Positions 11,601 through 22,640 are shown, counted from the first letter of the stretch. The stretch: DNA of 64,000 nucleotides from Trichoplax sp. H2 (GCA_003344405.1 NOWV01000020.1:558001-622000); one strand, 5' to 3'. Made by a program: numbers and translations. Notes: a model not told the origin generated them from the letters alone.

Positions 11601-14600
11601 TTCTGATCTGCAGTTTTTCCCGTCCGGTCGCTACCAGGACCAAATAAATTTTTATCTATATCGGTTGATAATGCGGAATCTTTAGTGAGAACATCTTCGC
11701 TTATTTTATTTACTTCCATATTAATCATCGAATCAGATTCCAAAATATCTTGGGGTAGACCGACATTTACCGCAGTTGTCTTCATATTTTTGTTAATCGG
11801 TATCTCATTGTTCTTATTACTAACAGTGACAGCTGTGTTTATTGTGCTCGTAACTTCAGAACGTTGATTGTTATTCAGGTTAATAGGAAGTTCTACCTCA
11901 TTTACAGACTCTAATTTACTGTAATTACTTATGGAGGTTTGGGTATTTGGGGTGAAACTTTCATCAGCTGGCTTGGCTTCCTGACATCTAGCTCGTCGTT
12001 GCTCCTCAGTTGTTATCAATCCTGATTTTTCGGTTGCAATTTCCAGTTTCTCACATGAGTTTTTGTACTTTGTGTTAAAAAGATATTGATCATTTAATAT
12101 TGCACTTGTTAAGGAAGTTGATTTAATATCTTTATTTATCTCTTGGGAATGTTTTAAATTCATAGTTTTTGTAGTGCTATCAATCTGACTTGCATCTTCA
12201 ATTTTGCTATTATCACATGTAGAAAGTGCATCTTTCCTCTTACTTGAATCCTCAACTTGTAATTGCTTATTTTCAGAAATATTGATTGATGATTTCTTGT
12301 GATTAGATATATTTACTAGGTGTAAATTTATGTCAGCATCATCAGTAGAGTCAATCCTACCAACAGCCTTCATAACTTGCTTTATATTGCCGGCATGTTT
12401 TGGCTGCTTTTCATCGCTATCATCAGCTGCACTTTTAGTAATGCCAAACTCTTGCGATTGTTTATTATTCTTATCAATAGGTAAAGCTGTATCATTGATA
12501 TTACCAGTTGTACCAATCAAAGGCATCTTAGTCCTTTTCGGGGGTCCAAAGTAATCAAAAGTGCCAAGTGCAGACATAGCAGGATTTTCCAAGTTTGATT
12601 CATTTACACTATGTTGAATTATATTTTGACTCCCTTCTGTACAAGATTTAGGTTGAGCTTTATTTTTTGTATCTATGCGTATTATCGATTTAGCCCGATG
12701 AGCGTTTTGCAATACTTGTTCGCATTTGATTTTGCCATCACTTTTATCAACAATTTCTTGAGCATCATTTTTACTTTCAGCCGGTAAGGTAGCGCCTTTA
12801 ACATGGTGATTTGGCTTGTCATCGTCAATTGTAAATAGTTCTTCATTCAATTTGGTACCAGCTTTAATACTGTGAGTAATCCAATAAGGCGTGACAATAT
12901 TAATTCCTTGAGTAGATTTCAAGTCCATCTCATCGTCTGCTTCCTAAATGAAATCAAGTGGTTTAAAAACTGCATATTTATCCTCTCTTATTAGAATATG
13001 GGATTAAAACTATTTCGATTGCAGAACAGCAGGTACAGGATTGATTGTTACCGTTGTCGTTAAGCATCACCTACCCAATTTTTATCACCAACTATGATAT
13101 GAGTACACTTAGAATGGATAGTGTTGGTAAAAGTTCCACCATGAAAAGTTAGCATTGCCCATAATTTCTTCTGGTCTTCAGAACATATCTATAGCAGATA
13201 ACGAAACCTCTTATTCAATGATGTAAGCTGAAATTAACTTGGATTGATCAACAAGATCAAAGATATGGAAGACATATTGACTATAGTGTAATCATTTGCT
13301 GTATGAAGCACTGCAAAAACTGATACTATGCCTTGCCACATGGTGGGAAGATTACCTTCCAAAAGGCTACTAGAGTATTCTGGAAAATCCTAGATGAATT
13401 GACAAGGTACGGGTAACATCTAAATCCCATAGGTGGCAGTTCAGGAATATAATGTAGCATAACGATCGCAGTACATGTTTTAACTCTAGCTTTGTAACTT
13501 ATACACTCTAGTGATGTTACATAGATTAAAGCTGAAATCTTTTCAATAACCAATGTAATGTCGATTTAGGAACACGGAAGTACTGTATGATGATACTACA
13601 AAGACAAGCTATGATAAAAGATACGGTAACATCCTGCCATGTTTCGCTGACATGATGACCCAATCAGGCTGTTATGGTACAAATTGAAAGGAAAAATTAG
13701 TCGTTCACTTTCAGTATGTGCTGTATTATCATCATTTTAACGTACTTAGTAGCCGTTAATTAGTAGAATAATTAGCTGTCAACAAATTACATTGGTTACC
13801 ATTGTAAAATTTGAAGACAATATCAGTTTCATGATACTTACTTTAACGATGTCTAAGCTGTAATTTTCGGCTTTCGAATAATCATCGTGGCTGGAATCTT
13901 GGCAGATTGCATGTGTTACAAGGGTTGATAAGTAATATTCACGTTCCGCGCCACCTTGGCGCAAGACATGAGCGACCTATTACACGATTGTGTTAATGGC
14001 TGTCATTATAGGTTATTGTATTTTTCTTAATTACAGCGACATAAAGATAAATTGATCGTGTTTGGTTGATGATTTTCCATTGTAATATTATCGTTATTTA
14101 TTGTAGCTGATCTATTAGCAAACAGAGTTGGTCATTTTGATTGATAGTACTGTCGATAGTACAATATTAATTTGGATATTGCACATAAGTTAGCATTTGT
14201 TATTGAATGGTGTGACAAAGGGGTAGAGCAAGTGCAGACGATGGATAAAGAAAACTATCAATTACCAATTAATGATATCCATATCAGCGTATTCTAATTA
14301 ATTGTACACTGTACCGTAATGGTAGAGTAAGCAATAACCAACAAATCCTTTGCACACGTTGCTACTCTTTTTCTGTACTCTCTTGATTGAAAGTATTTCT
14401 ACAGTATACCTGGACTCTTGTACAGTACTGTACTGGATAAATTAATAGGATGAGCTAATATAAACGGTTGGACTATCCATGCAAACTGTCGACAAAACAT
14501 TTTGATGAATGATCATTTATCATTGAATTGTCTAGTAGCAACGTTATTATGATCGTTGATCACCGATGAAAATGATATCAAAAGGCAAGCTAACTATTTG

Positions 14601-15066
14601 CCTGAATAAATCAATTTCATTGAATTCATTGCACACTGCAAGAGGATCGATAAAAGTTGGAGAGCGGAGTCAATGGATTTGCTGGTGTCACTAAATATCC
14701 AATGTACACCCCAAATTTTCAATTGAGCACTAAAATGATTTATTTGACTGTGAAGAATCGCTTCTGAATTTAGCAATGGCGGTCAACATTGCCCATGTAA
14801 ACGAATATAAGTGGACGTAGAAAGATGATCAATCCTTGTTATGGCATAATAATCTAGTGTGTAGAAGCAATTCTAGCAAGTTTGTTAGGGACGATAGGAG
14901 GAAACGATTTCACTAGCTGGCGACATTTGGATCGCACAACACCTGACTATGCTGACGTCAATCAGCTTCACAACAATCCATGACAAGTGCGAAGACTTCT
15001 ACATACCTCATCGCTAACGGATCCCACCAAATAATAACTGACACCCGCGAAAACTTGTGATTGCAT
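8614..15066 (-). CDS. PAXIP1: PAXIP1/PTIP, six-BRCT transcription and DNA-damage scaffold
   Basis: Nuclear scaffold that in animals links MLL3/4 H3K4 methyltransferase and 53BP1 to chromatin. Minus-strand exons: 15007-15066, 13842-13976, 13625-13668, 13356-13419, 13075-13188, 11468-12943, 11149-11244, 10920-11057, 10724-10845, 10563-10645, 10379-10474, 10246-10301, about 9858-10003, 9716-9784, 9520-9619, 9350-9450, 9157-9237, 8985-9023, 8820-8895, 8614-8714. BRCT1 starts GVSYYLVGSV; BRCT2 has LWAMLTFHGG and KCTHIIVG and ends GINIVTPYWI; BRCT3 has GGETVDKYSQKCTHIL and CWLNDVLRKEE; BRCT4 has VIAVTGYTGKERDK and KAKEWR; BRCT5 has VITGLDKVESEKLAK and FRKCTHLITQ; BRCT6 has MTFYVTRNVKPDL. The 492-codon exon is a polar linker between BRCT2 and BRCT3, where vertebrates carry a Gln-rich region. 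One join is unresolved: between 10246 and about 10003 the phases need an extra or shifted exon. Confidence 0.92.
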
Positions 15067-15214
15067 CTCGAAGTAGTCACAGCAATTAATCCATTTATAC
15101 TAAGCCCAATTTTAAATTAGCATCCATTGCATTTTATTTTTCCTAGGCCAACCTAAAATGTCCGCTCAAATTGATCGACTTGAACAGTAGTAGCTCGTCC
15201 TAGTAGTGCCTAGT

Positions 15215-15475
15215 GGCTGTACAGTACGGATGTGTATACTGCACCAATGGTTACTGTACAATGGTTCGCGCTATTATTATAACTTCAAATTGACCGCAGT
15301 TGTACAACAATATTGCAATAATAATTCCCAAAATTGAAAAAAAAACATGAAAAACTTGGAAACTTTTTGGGTGCTCCGTGCACAGTACTGTAACTTCCAT
15401 ACTGTATACAGTCGTCTACAGTACGCAGTAGTGCAGTATGTACTGTACTGAACATACTGTAGTCTACAGTACATC
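15215..15475. repeat. TACTGTACAG palindromic arrays
   Basis: Two clusters of TACTG/TACAG words, at about 15215-15260 and 15378-15475, just upstream of the PAXIP1 start codon. Short reading frames here only reflect the repeat. Confidence 0.75.
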
Positions 15476-15689
15476 AATCCCCGCCAGTTTATGAAAATTT
15501 CTTAGCGGAAAGTGTCGTACTAAATATTTCTTCTATCGCACACAATTTCGACATTTTATTATGTACAAGTGTTTCTTGGTGCAGTACATAAATGACATCA
15601 GGATGACAGTTTGAGCGAAGTATTGTTAGGAATTTTTATAAACTACCCGCGTAATAAATCTCTTCTTCCTAATTCTCCAATAATTCTAA

Positions 15690-16190
15690 TCGCTAACCAT
15701 TCAGAGTAACAACAGTTTATGACCAGGTTCTCGTTAACAACTATCTTCCATTGCAGACTATAATCTCAAAGGTATGAAAAAGATAAAACTCTCCCAACGA
15801 TTCAGAGTAAAGCAGTTCACTACGAGTTTCTCGTCAACAGCTATCTTCCACTGCAGACTATAATCTCTAGTACGAATAAGATGAAACTCTCCCAACGATT
15901 CAGAGTAAAGCAGTTCACTACGAGTTTCTCGTCAACAACTATCTTCCACTGCAGACTATAATCTCTAGTACGAATAAGATGAAACTCTCCAAACGATTCA
16001 GAGTAAAGCAGTTTATGACGAGGTTCTCGTCAACAACTATTTTCCACTGTGGACTATAATCTCAAGTAACCAACAAGACAAACTCTCCAAACGATTCAGA
16101 GTAAAAAAAGTTTATAACGAGGTTCTCGTTATAAACTATCTTCCTCTGCAGACTATAAACTCAAGTACGACAAAGACAAACTCTATTACA
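15690..16190. repeat. Minisatellite, five units of 98-101 bp
   Basis: The anchor word TTCAGAGTAA recurs at 15700, 15801, 15899, 15997 and 16095, giving periods of 101, 98, 98 and 98 bp. Each unit also carries a CTATCTTCCACTGCAGACTA-like block and an ACTCTCCAAACG-like block. Units 2 and 3 are the most alike; the outer units have diverged. No open frame persists across units. Confidence 0.88.
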
Positions 16191-16366
16191 TTACTTTAGC
16201 TACTTCTATCCACAGCTTGTTTATAACTGCAAAATCATAAATAGAAATTACTGAACAACATCCGTTCACTTATAGACTCAGAACAAGAATTAAATTCTAA
16301 ATTCTACGATTGTTGTTTGTTTCTAATAACGGAACTGGAACAACTGTTACGGCCAATCCTGGTTAG

Positions 16367-16702
16367 ACAACATCATTACAACCTGAAATTGAACATGTAC
16401 TGTATATTGTTATACAGTATACTGTACAGTACATACTTAACATGTACTGTAAACGATGTACTGTACACATTATACTGTACAGTACTGTACGCTATGGTAG
16501 CCGGACAGACTTTTCTTAATCGAAAAATGGCTACTTAAACAACATCATTACAACCTGAAATTGAACATGTGTTATACTGTACAGTACAGTATACTGTACA
16601 ACGTACAGTACATACTTAACATGTACTGTAAACGATGTACTGTACACACTGTACGCTAGGTAGCCGGATAGACTTTTCTTAATCGAAAAATGGCTACTTG
16701 AT
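16367..16702. repeat. 172-bp tandem duplication enclosing a palindromic array
   Basis: Unit 1 (16367-16538) and unit 2 (16539-16702) both begin ACAACATCATTACAACCTGA and end with CTTTTCTTAATCGAAAAATG followed by GCTACTT. The middle of each is a TACTG/TACAG array of different length, so the flanks are conserved while the core has changed. Confidence 0.88.
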
Positions 16703-16829
16703 ATGCATCTTCCGTGTCAGTTTTCGAAATCACTGGTACTAATTTAATTCAATAGTATCTACGGTCTATCATAACTATTTCCAGGCGGAAATTGGCCTTC
16801 CTGTAGTAGTCCATGACTATATCTATTCA

Positions 16830-16960
16830 TTACTGTATTGTACTGTACAACACTACTTTGAGGTAACAGAAAGAGCATTTTCACTGCAATAGTAGGACAG
16901 TACATTGCAGTATAGCACAGTATGGTGTACTACGTGTACTGCACATTCATTAGCTTTCCC
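16830..16960. repeat. TACTG/TACAG repeat cluster
   Basis: Looser array of TACTGTAC, GTACAGT and AGTACAT words in intergenic DNA, same family as the neighbouring arrays. Confidence 0.6.
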
Positions 16961-17591
16961 TTTCCTTGCAAGAAAAACTTTCTGACATTAGAAGAGGTCT
17001 CTTCTAGTAGTCCACGCATTACGATATATGCACTCAAAGTACAGTAGTAATAAGAGTAAAATGTCCAACTCTTTGGTATTGAAATGCCCAGATTTTACGC
17101 AATATAACATGATCTGACATTCTGTAATTTTAGAGAGTAAAATTGGACTAAATCGCTTTCCTTCAGTAAAGAAAGGCTACTGGACGAGTTTCAATGCGAA
17201 ATCCTCACACTCAGTATGCTGTATATCAATGTTAGACTTTTCAGTCATACTACTACTGTGAGCATGGTGTGTGTGTTAGTTTTATCCAATAAGAAATTGT
17301 TCTTACCTGTCGACCTTGGCATTGCGGAACTCGAAGTCAAATTCATCGGACTCATTGAATTATATAATAATTACCCTTCACAACTATTTACGAATATACT
17401 ATAATTAGTCTCGAATTTCTCTTCAAAATGAACTTACGATATACAGTAACCGCCGGTGCTACGGTCACAGACATACGTGCATATCAATACGTTAGTATTT
17501 AAAATTTCTTTTATTGCAACTGTAAAAGATTGAAGGGAGAACAGTAACTTTTAACTTACAATTAACACCGTACAAATGTACTCGTTTGGGT

Positions 17592-17695
17592 TTAAGATAG
17601 TGCCAAACAGCGTTTAATAGCTAACCAATGTGCTGCATTTGCACATTGTATTCGAGCTAATCGCCATGCAGCATGTGATCGCCAATCAATACTGT
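17592..17695 (-). CDS. Possible terminal exon of an unrecognised small gene
   Basis: On the minus strand a TTTGTTAG acceptor is followed by 34 in-frame residues, rich in Ala, Trp and Arg (SIDWRSHAAWRLARIQC, then NAAHWLAIKRC), and a stop. Composition is less AT-rich than the surroundings, which suggests coding. It lies 340 bp downstream of the SF3A2 stop on the same strand. I could not find an upstream exon with matching phase; a peptide MYSEWAGNPM at about 17840-17870 ends in the wrong phase. No function can be assigned. Confidence 0.25.
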
Positions 17696-18034
17696 CTAAC
17701 AAATATCAAAATTATTACAGTAGCTTTTAGATGACACAGATGATAACTCATTGTAATGGATAAAGATATTCCTAAAACTGAACGATTGCGAATATTCAAT
17801 TTCTTACTACAATATAAATTTTTGGATTGTGTACCATAGGATTGCCTGCCCACTCACTGTACATACTTCTGTTGTTGATATTATACAAGCTAGTATTGGT
17901 ATTATTTAGGCAATCAATGAAAGTAGGTAAAAGATTTCAATAACAGCACTAAAAAAAATATCTAGACATGGTGAAAATTGAAATCTGACGATCTCAGAAT
18001 ATCGTAGAAGCATACCATTTCTAACTATAACTCA

Positions 18035-19732
18035 CTAATGAGCACTGTAGGGATTAAGAGGATTCTGTGACGGAATATTTCGCTGATTTGGAACAATTGC
18101 GGATTGAGGTATATTTCTGCTAGGCTGTTGTTTAATATCAGCTTTGAAGTGGATCTGTAGAAAGAACTAATACAACACAAAAGGAATCAAACCCAAAATC
18201 AAATTAATTAAGGAAAACTATGAAATGTATTAATCCATACAGCAGTACCTGTTTCGATTCTTTATTCCATTGCGTCCATAATTTATCATCAGATTTATCA
18301 ATTTCTCGACTTGGGATCTAAATACGAATGGGTCAAAGAATGGATTAATGCTAGAGCTAACATTCACCGATCAGTTCCTCAACTCGTTAGAACGCAATTC
18401 TAAAAATTGGATATGATTATTGTCTGTGGCAACTACTTTTATAACAAGGTTATTACTTTGAAGGAAATAGTTTCATAAGGTTCTGCTGCAAATAGTAAGT
18501 ATTGCCATTGCTTATCTGGTGGCTCTATGCGCTGTTCGTAGGCTGACATAAAGCGATGCCTTGGAGTGATACCATCTACAATCTCCGGATAGTCGATCTA
18601 TGAAATTCAAAAAAACATGGTGATATAAATCATTTAAATGGTAATATCGCTAAGACTCATGATGTTGGAAAAAATATTCCTTAAATTACGTACTTGGAAT
18701 AGCAGAGATTGCTGTCCAGCTTCTTGATTATATTGCTTCGTGACTAAGTTAAATATAAACGTGTACTTTAAGATTAGTGCCAATTACGCAACTGGAAAAA
18801 TTTGGTTAATATATGTTACATTACCTTTATAACCAGGACGACCAATTTTTACAAATTGCTTCACATCTACCCTAGCCTTTTCCTAAGTAACGATAGACGC
18901 ATTAGTAACATATTCTCGTTAACTTTGTTGACAATTATCTTAAGAGTAATGGTAGCACTAACAAGAGCAGGTTGTGCGGGAGCATCTTTAGCATCTTTTG
19001 CTGCTCTTCTTGCTCTGTATAAAAGAGAGATTTATTTCATTAGCTTACAATGATATTACGATAAACTCTCCATTTATCCAATTATTAGACCACTATAACT
19101 TCTAGGTAGAGAATAATAGTAAAAGTAAGGTAAATTGTAAGCAAAACAGAAGGTGCATACAATAGATCCCAATGATTGACTTACAGATTCTGTTGGTGCT
19201 TTTTTCCTTGAGTATGTGCCAGATAACTGCCCTATTGCCAATTAAAAGTTTATACTTAGTCTTGGCGATTTGCAAAGCAAACGTGATCTGCTAAGATCAT
19301 ACTTCCAAGCAATTCTGTATGAAGTTACGAATAAGGTAGATGATTATTCTAGATACCTCATTGTTGTGTAGAGTTAAGCATAATTTACACTCATAAGTCC
19401 CCAAGTGGTTTTTCATAAAATATGGATCCTACATGAATAATAGCAAAGATTTGGATGAAGAGTAGAATGGTGCATAGCCAGCCAAGGCTTGGTAATTATT
19501 GCGTTTAAAAGTCAAGCATTCACTGGCATAGAACCATGACGATGGCGTCGCGTCGCGTGATATTTTAGATCATTCAAATTCTATTTAGGTAGTTGTCAAG
19601 TCTAACCTTGTTTAGATCGATCGTTTCCAAAGCAAGCTTTCTTAATCGTTCTCGCCGATCACGATTACTTTCTGATGACGAAGCTACACCACCGCTACCA
19701 ATTTTGGAACCGACACGATGTTGGAAATCCAT
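18035..19732 (-). CDS. SF3A2: SF3A2, splicing factor 3a subunit 2 (U2 snRNP)
   Basis: Subunit of SF3A (yeast Prp11), needed to form the 17S U2 snRNP that recognises the branch point. Nine minus-strand exons, all in phase: 19607-19732, 19357-19428, 19185-19231, 18963-19014, 18825-18882, 18694-18743, 18457-18597, 18249-18317, 18035-18154, giving 244 aa. The N-terminus (MDFQHR, then GSGGVASSSESNRDRRERLR) is nearly identical to human. The matrin-type C2H2 zinc finger reads YECKLCLTLHNNEGSYLAHT then QGKKH. Then come VKIGRPGYKVTKQ and RHRFMSAYEQRIEPPD, the SF3A3-contact core. The protein stops soon after IHFKAD and lacks the long Pro-rich C-terminal repeat of vertebrates. The first exon and promoter are duplicated locally (see 19506-22175); this copy is the one joined to the other exons. 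Confidence 0.96.
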
Positions 19733-20175
19733 TTTCAATTACTGTCTACTCACTCAATAGTGATGAACGATGAAAACTTTACTACAAGTGATTGGCTATC
19801 TTTGAATTACAATGTTAACAATATTAATCGCTGACTAACTACTTAACGGTACAAAACGAATATGTCTACTAAAGATAGTAATGAATAAATAAGAAAGATG
19901 ATCGCTGCATGGTCTCGCCGATCACGATTACTTTCTGATGACGAAGCTACACCACCGCTACCAATTTTGGAACCGACACGATGTTGGAAATCCATTTTCA
20001 ATTACTGTCTACTCACTCAATAGTGATGAACGATGAAAACTTTACTACAAGTGATTGGCTATCTTTGAATTACAATGTTAACAATATTAATCGCTGACTA
20101 ACTACTTAACGGTACAAAACGAATATGTCTACTAAAGATAGTAATGAATAAATAAGAAAGATGATCGCTGCATGG
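19650..20175. repeat. 263-bp tandem duplication of the SF3A2 5' end
   Basis: Unit 1 is 19650-19912 and unit 2 is 19913-20175; both start TCTCGCCGATCACGATTACT and end GATCGCTGCATGG. Unit 2 repeats the first ~28 codons of SF3A2 (ATG at 19995 on the minus strand) plus about 180 bp of upstream DNA. It appears once only in copy B, so it is polymorphic between the copies. Unit 2's partial exon lacks the exon 1 donor site and so cannot splice as exon 1 does. Confidence 0.95.
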
Positions 20176-20261
20176 AATTTGGATCGAATTTGGACTAGGC
20201 ACTGAGATAAGTTCTAGTGACGCACAGTACAGCCAGCATTGGAAGCAGTGATGGACGATAT

Positions 20262-20810
20262 TACCGTACAGTGTACAGTACATCCAATTACAGTACAGTA
20301 TGGAAAGGTTAATACTGTAAATCGAACCACGAAGAAGGTTCGATTGTACAGTACAATGTACAGTACTGTACAGTACAGCACAGTACTGTACACTGTATCA
20401 CTTCTTGGACGGACAGACCATTTCGGTCTTGCCAAACACTTCGACATGACTTGTCCACTGTAGAGTGTACAGTAGAGACCGTTAGTGTACACTGTACTGT
20501 ACAGTACAGTACAGTACTCAAAGTTTTTACACACGATTGTACAATGTACATTGTATCACTTCTTGGACGGACAGACCATTTCGGTCTTGCCAAACACTTC
20601 GACGCGACTGTACAGTACAGTGTACAGTACTGTACAGTATTTACGGCCATTACGGCCTGATTTGGCGAGAAAAATCTGTCTGTCCGAGGGAGTGGACAGT
20701 ACACAGTACTGAGTACAGTAAGTACACTGAGTAACAGGCCTTCTTCTAGTGCTCTGACACTTGACAGTGTGTACAGTACAGTACTGTACTTACCTACTGT
20801 ACACTGTAAT
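20262..20810. repeat. TACTGTACAG palindromic arrays (copy A) with internal direct repeat
   Basis: Several TACTG/TACAG runs interrupted by unique blocks. One block, TCACTTCTTGGACGGACAGA followed by CCATTTCGGTCTTGCC, occurs at about 20398 and again at about 20558, so part of the region has duplicated internally. Multiple overlapping frames here, Tyr/Cys/Thr/Val-rich on the minus strand, are repeat translation, not genes. Confidence 0.85.
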
Positions 20811-20997
20811 TACTTTGGCCGCTGCTCTTTTATGGAGCCTGCCTGAATCAAGTAAGCTATCCCACGGAAGATCTTTTCTTTCAAAGAGTTAACCCTTTTA
20901 ATTAAGCTATAAAACCCTCTTGAAACTACGACTTCCTATTTTACATAGGCACATAACCTTTATAAAACCGAATAGGATATAATGTGATTGTATTACA

Positions 20998-21017
20998 NNN
21001 NNNNNNNNNNNNNNNNN
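20998..21017. other. Assembly gap (20 N)
   Basis: Exactly 20 N bases. The sequence left of it ends at the same base as copy B does at 22175, and the sequence right of it begins at the first base of copy B. Confidence 0.99.
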
Positions 21018-21118
21018 TAAAAGTCAAGCATTCACTGGCATAGAACCATGACGATGGCGTCGCGTCGCGTGATATTTTAGATCATTCAAATTCTATTTAG
21101 GTAGTTGTCAAGTCTAAC

Positions 21119-21244
21119 CTTGTTTAGATCGATCGTTTCCAAAGCAAGCTTTCTTAATCGTTCTCGCCGATCACGATTACTTTCTGATGACGAAGCTACA
21201 CCACCGCTACCAATTTTGGAACCGACACGATGTTGGAAATCCAT
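21119..21244 (-). pseudogene. Orphan duplicate of SF3A2 exon 1
   Basis: The same 42 codons as 19607-19732, with ATG at 21244 and an AAG|GTTAGA donor, but no exon 2-9 follows on its own side. Downstream on the minus strand lie the gap and copy A. If the duplication is real, this is a second promoter/first exon that could splice to the same downstream exons. If it is an assembly artefact, it is the other allele. Confidence 0.85.
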
Positions 21245-21511
21245 TTTCAATTACTGTCTACTCACTCAATAGTGATGAACGATGAAAACTTTACTACAAG
21301 TGATTGGCTATCTTTGAATTACAATGTTAACAATATTAATCGCTGACTAACTACTTAACGGTACAAAACGAATATGTCTACTAAAGATAGTAATGAATAA
21401 ATAAGAAAGATGATCGCTGCATGGAATTTGGATCGAATTTGGACTAGGCACTGAGATAAGTTCTAGTGACGCACAGTACAGCCAGCATTGGAAGCAGTGA
21501 TGGACGATATT

Positions 21512-21990
21512 ACCGTACAGTGTACAGTACATCCAATTACAGTACAGTATGGAAAGGTTAATACTGTACAGTAAATCGAACCACGAAGAAGGTTCGATTG
21601 TACTGTACAGTACTGTACTGTACAGTGTACTGTACACTGTATCACTTCTTGGACGGACAGACCATTTCGGTCTTGCCAAACACTTCGACATGACTTGTCC
21701 ACTGTACAGTAGAGTGTACACTGTACAGTACAGTACAGTACAGTACAGTACACTGTACTGTACTGCAAGTACCCATTTTTACATACTGTACTGTACTGTA
21801 CAGTACAGTATTTACGGCCATTACGGCCTGATTTGGCGAGAAAAATCTGTCTGTCCGATGAGTACAGTAAGTACAGTACAGTACGTACACTGAGTAACAG
21901 GCCTTCTTCCAGTGCTCTGACACTTGACAGCGTGTACAGTACAGTACACTGAGTACAGTACTGTACAGTACTTACCTACTGTACACTGTA
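21512..21990. repeat. TACTGTACAG palindromic arrays (copy B)
   Basis: Homologous to the arrays of copy A but with different run lengths. For example, there is a long uninterrupted run near 21720-21765, and only one copy of the block containing GGACGGACAGACCATTTC. The reading frames through it are spurious. Confidence 0.85.
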
Positions 21991-22165
21991 ATTACTTTGG
22001 CCGCTGCTCTTTTATGGAGCCTGCCTGAATCAAGCTATCCCACGGAAGATCTTTTCTTTCAAAGAGTTAACCCTTTTAATTAAGCTATAAAACCCTCTTG
22101 AAACTACGACTTCCTATTTTACATAGGCACATAACCTTTATAAAACCGAATAGGATATAATGTGA

Positions 22166-22640
22166 TTGTATTACAGAAACAATACGTTCCATGCGCTTTC
22201 ATGTTATGAAAGCTCTTTCGGATCAGTGTTGATCAGAGATAAACATAACATTAGTGCTGCAGATCGCTTTGACAACTGGATCTTTCATGGCCTACATCTT
22301 CTGCACTTACAGTACAGTACAGCGTATATGGGAAATTGTTGTACCGTAGTGCTAATTATATTGATAGCAAGACAACAATGGCAATGAAAGATGGGAATAT
22401 GTAATAAACACCTTGTAATTGGTGCCATGAACAAACTCATAACAAGCGTTGCCGTTGAAATATTACGTACCTTGTTTGGCGTTTATGTGGCTGGCACATT
22501 AGCAGCTGGTAGATCTGCAGAACAGCCAACTACAAAATACATATCAGCAAGCCATACACAGCTTGTTTTCTTGCATTATTCTATGATCAAAAGGAATACG
22601 CCGCTGTGCTACAGTTATTTATAAGATTCTCGTATTCTTG
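22166..22640 (+). CDS. Putative exons of an unrecognised gene
   Basis: This stretch is less AT-rich than its flanks and has several open plus-strand segments. One at 22166-22387 contains FGSVLIRDKHNIS. One at 22391-22624 contains LRTLFGVYVAGTLAAG. A third frame after a GGTAG acceptor near 22513 reads KPYTACFLALFYDQKEYAAV then LQLF, which has a helical-repeat (PPR/TPR-like) look. I could not join them in phase or recognise a family, and a minus-strand exon at about 22470-22530 with good splice sites is also possible. Function unknown. Confidence 0.25.

Larger units (their letters stand above)
15067..17591. other. Repeat-rich intergenic region upstream of PAXIP1
   Basis: No supported gene. It holds the presumed PAXIP1 promoter next to 15067, TACTG/TACAG arrays, a 98-101 bp minisatellite and a 172-bp tandem duplication, each listed separately. 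The frame at 17216-17404 (plus) has no recognisable product. Confidence 0.5.
19506..20997. repeat. Copy A of a ~1.2-1.5 kb segment duplicated across the gap
   Basis: From TAAAAGTCAAGCATTCACTG to GATATAATGTGATTGTATTA followed by CA, this stretch recurs at 21018-22175. It covers SF3A2 exon 1, its presumed promoter and the palindromic arrays. Copy A is 1,492 bp against 1,158 bp for copy B; 263 bp of the excess is an internal tandem duplication and the rest is array length. Confidence 0.95.
21018..22175. repeat. Copy B of the segment at 19506-20997
   Basis: Near-identical to copy A apart from one absent 263-bp unit and differing palindromic-array lengths. It continues straight into unique sequence at 22176, whereas copy A ends at the gap. 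This is the expected pattern if two alleles were laid end to end. Confidence 0.95.

Noticed and set aside
11685-12554. Hydrophobic plus-strand frames opposite the PAXIP1 linker exon
   Set aside because: Antisense of Ser/Asn/Lys-rich codons gives Leu/Ile/Phe-rich translations. The minus-strand frame is 492 codons and joins BRCT exons in phase.
15690-16190. CRISPR-like array
   Set aside because: Units are contiguous 98-101 bp tandem repeats with no alternation of short repeat and unique spacer, and the DNA is eukaryotic.
20214-21923. Many overlapping 60-130 aa frames rich in Tyr, Cys, Thr and Val on both strands
   Set aside because: They are translations of the TACTG/TACAG arrays, which lack stops in several frames. 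They share no domain, and they change with array length between the two copies.
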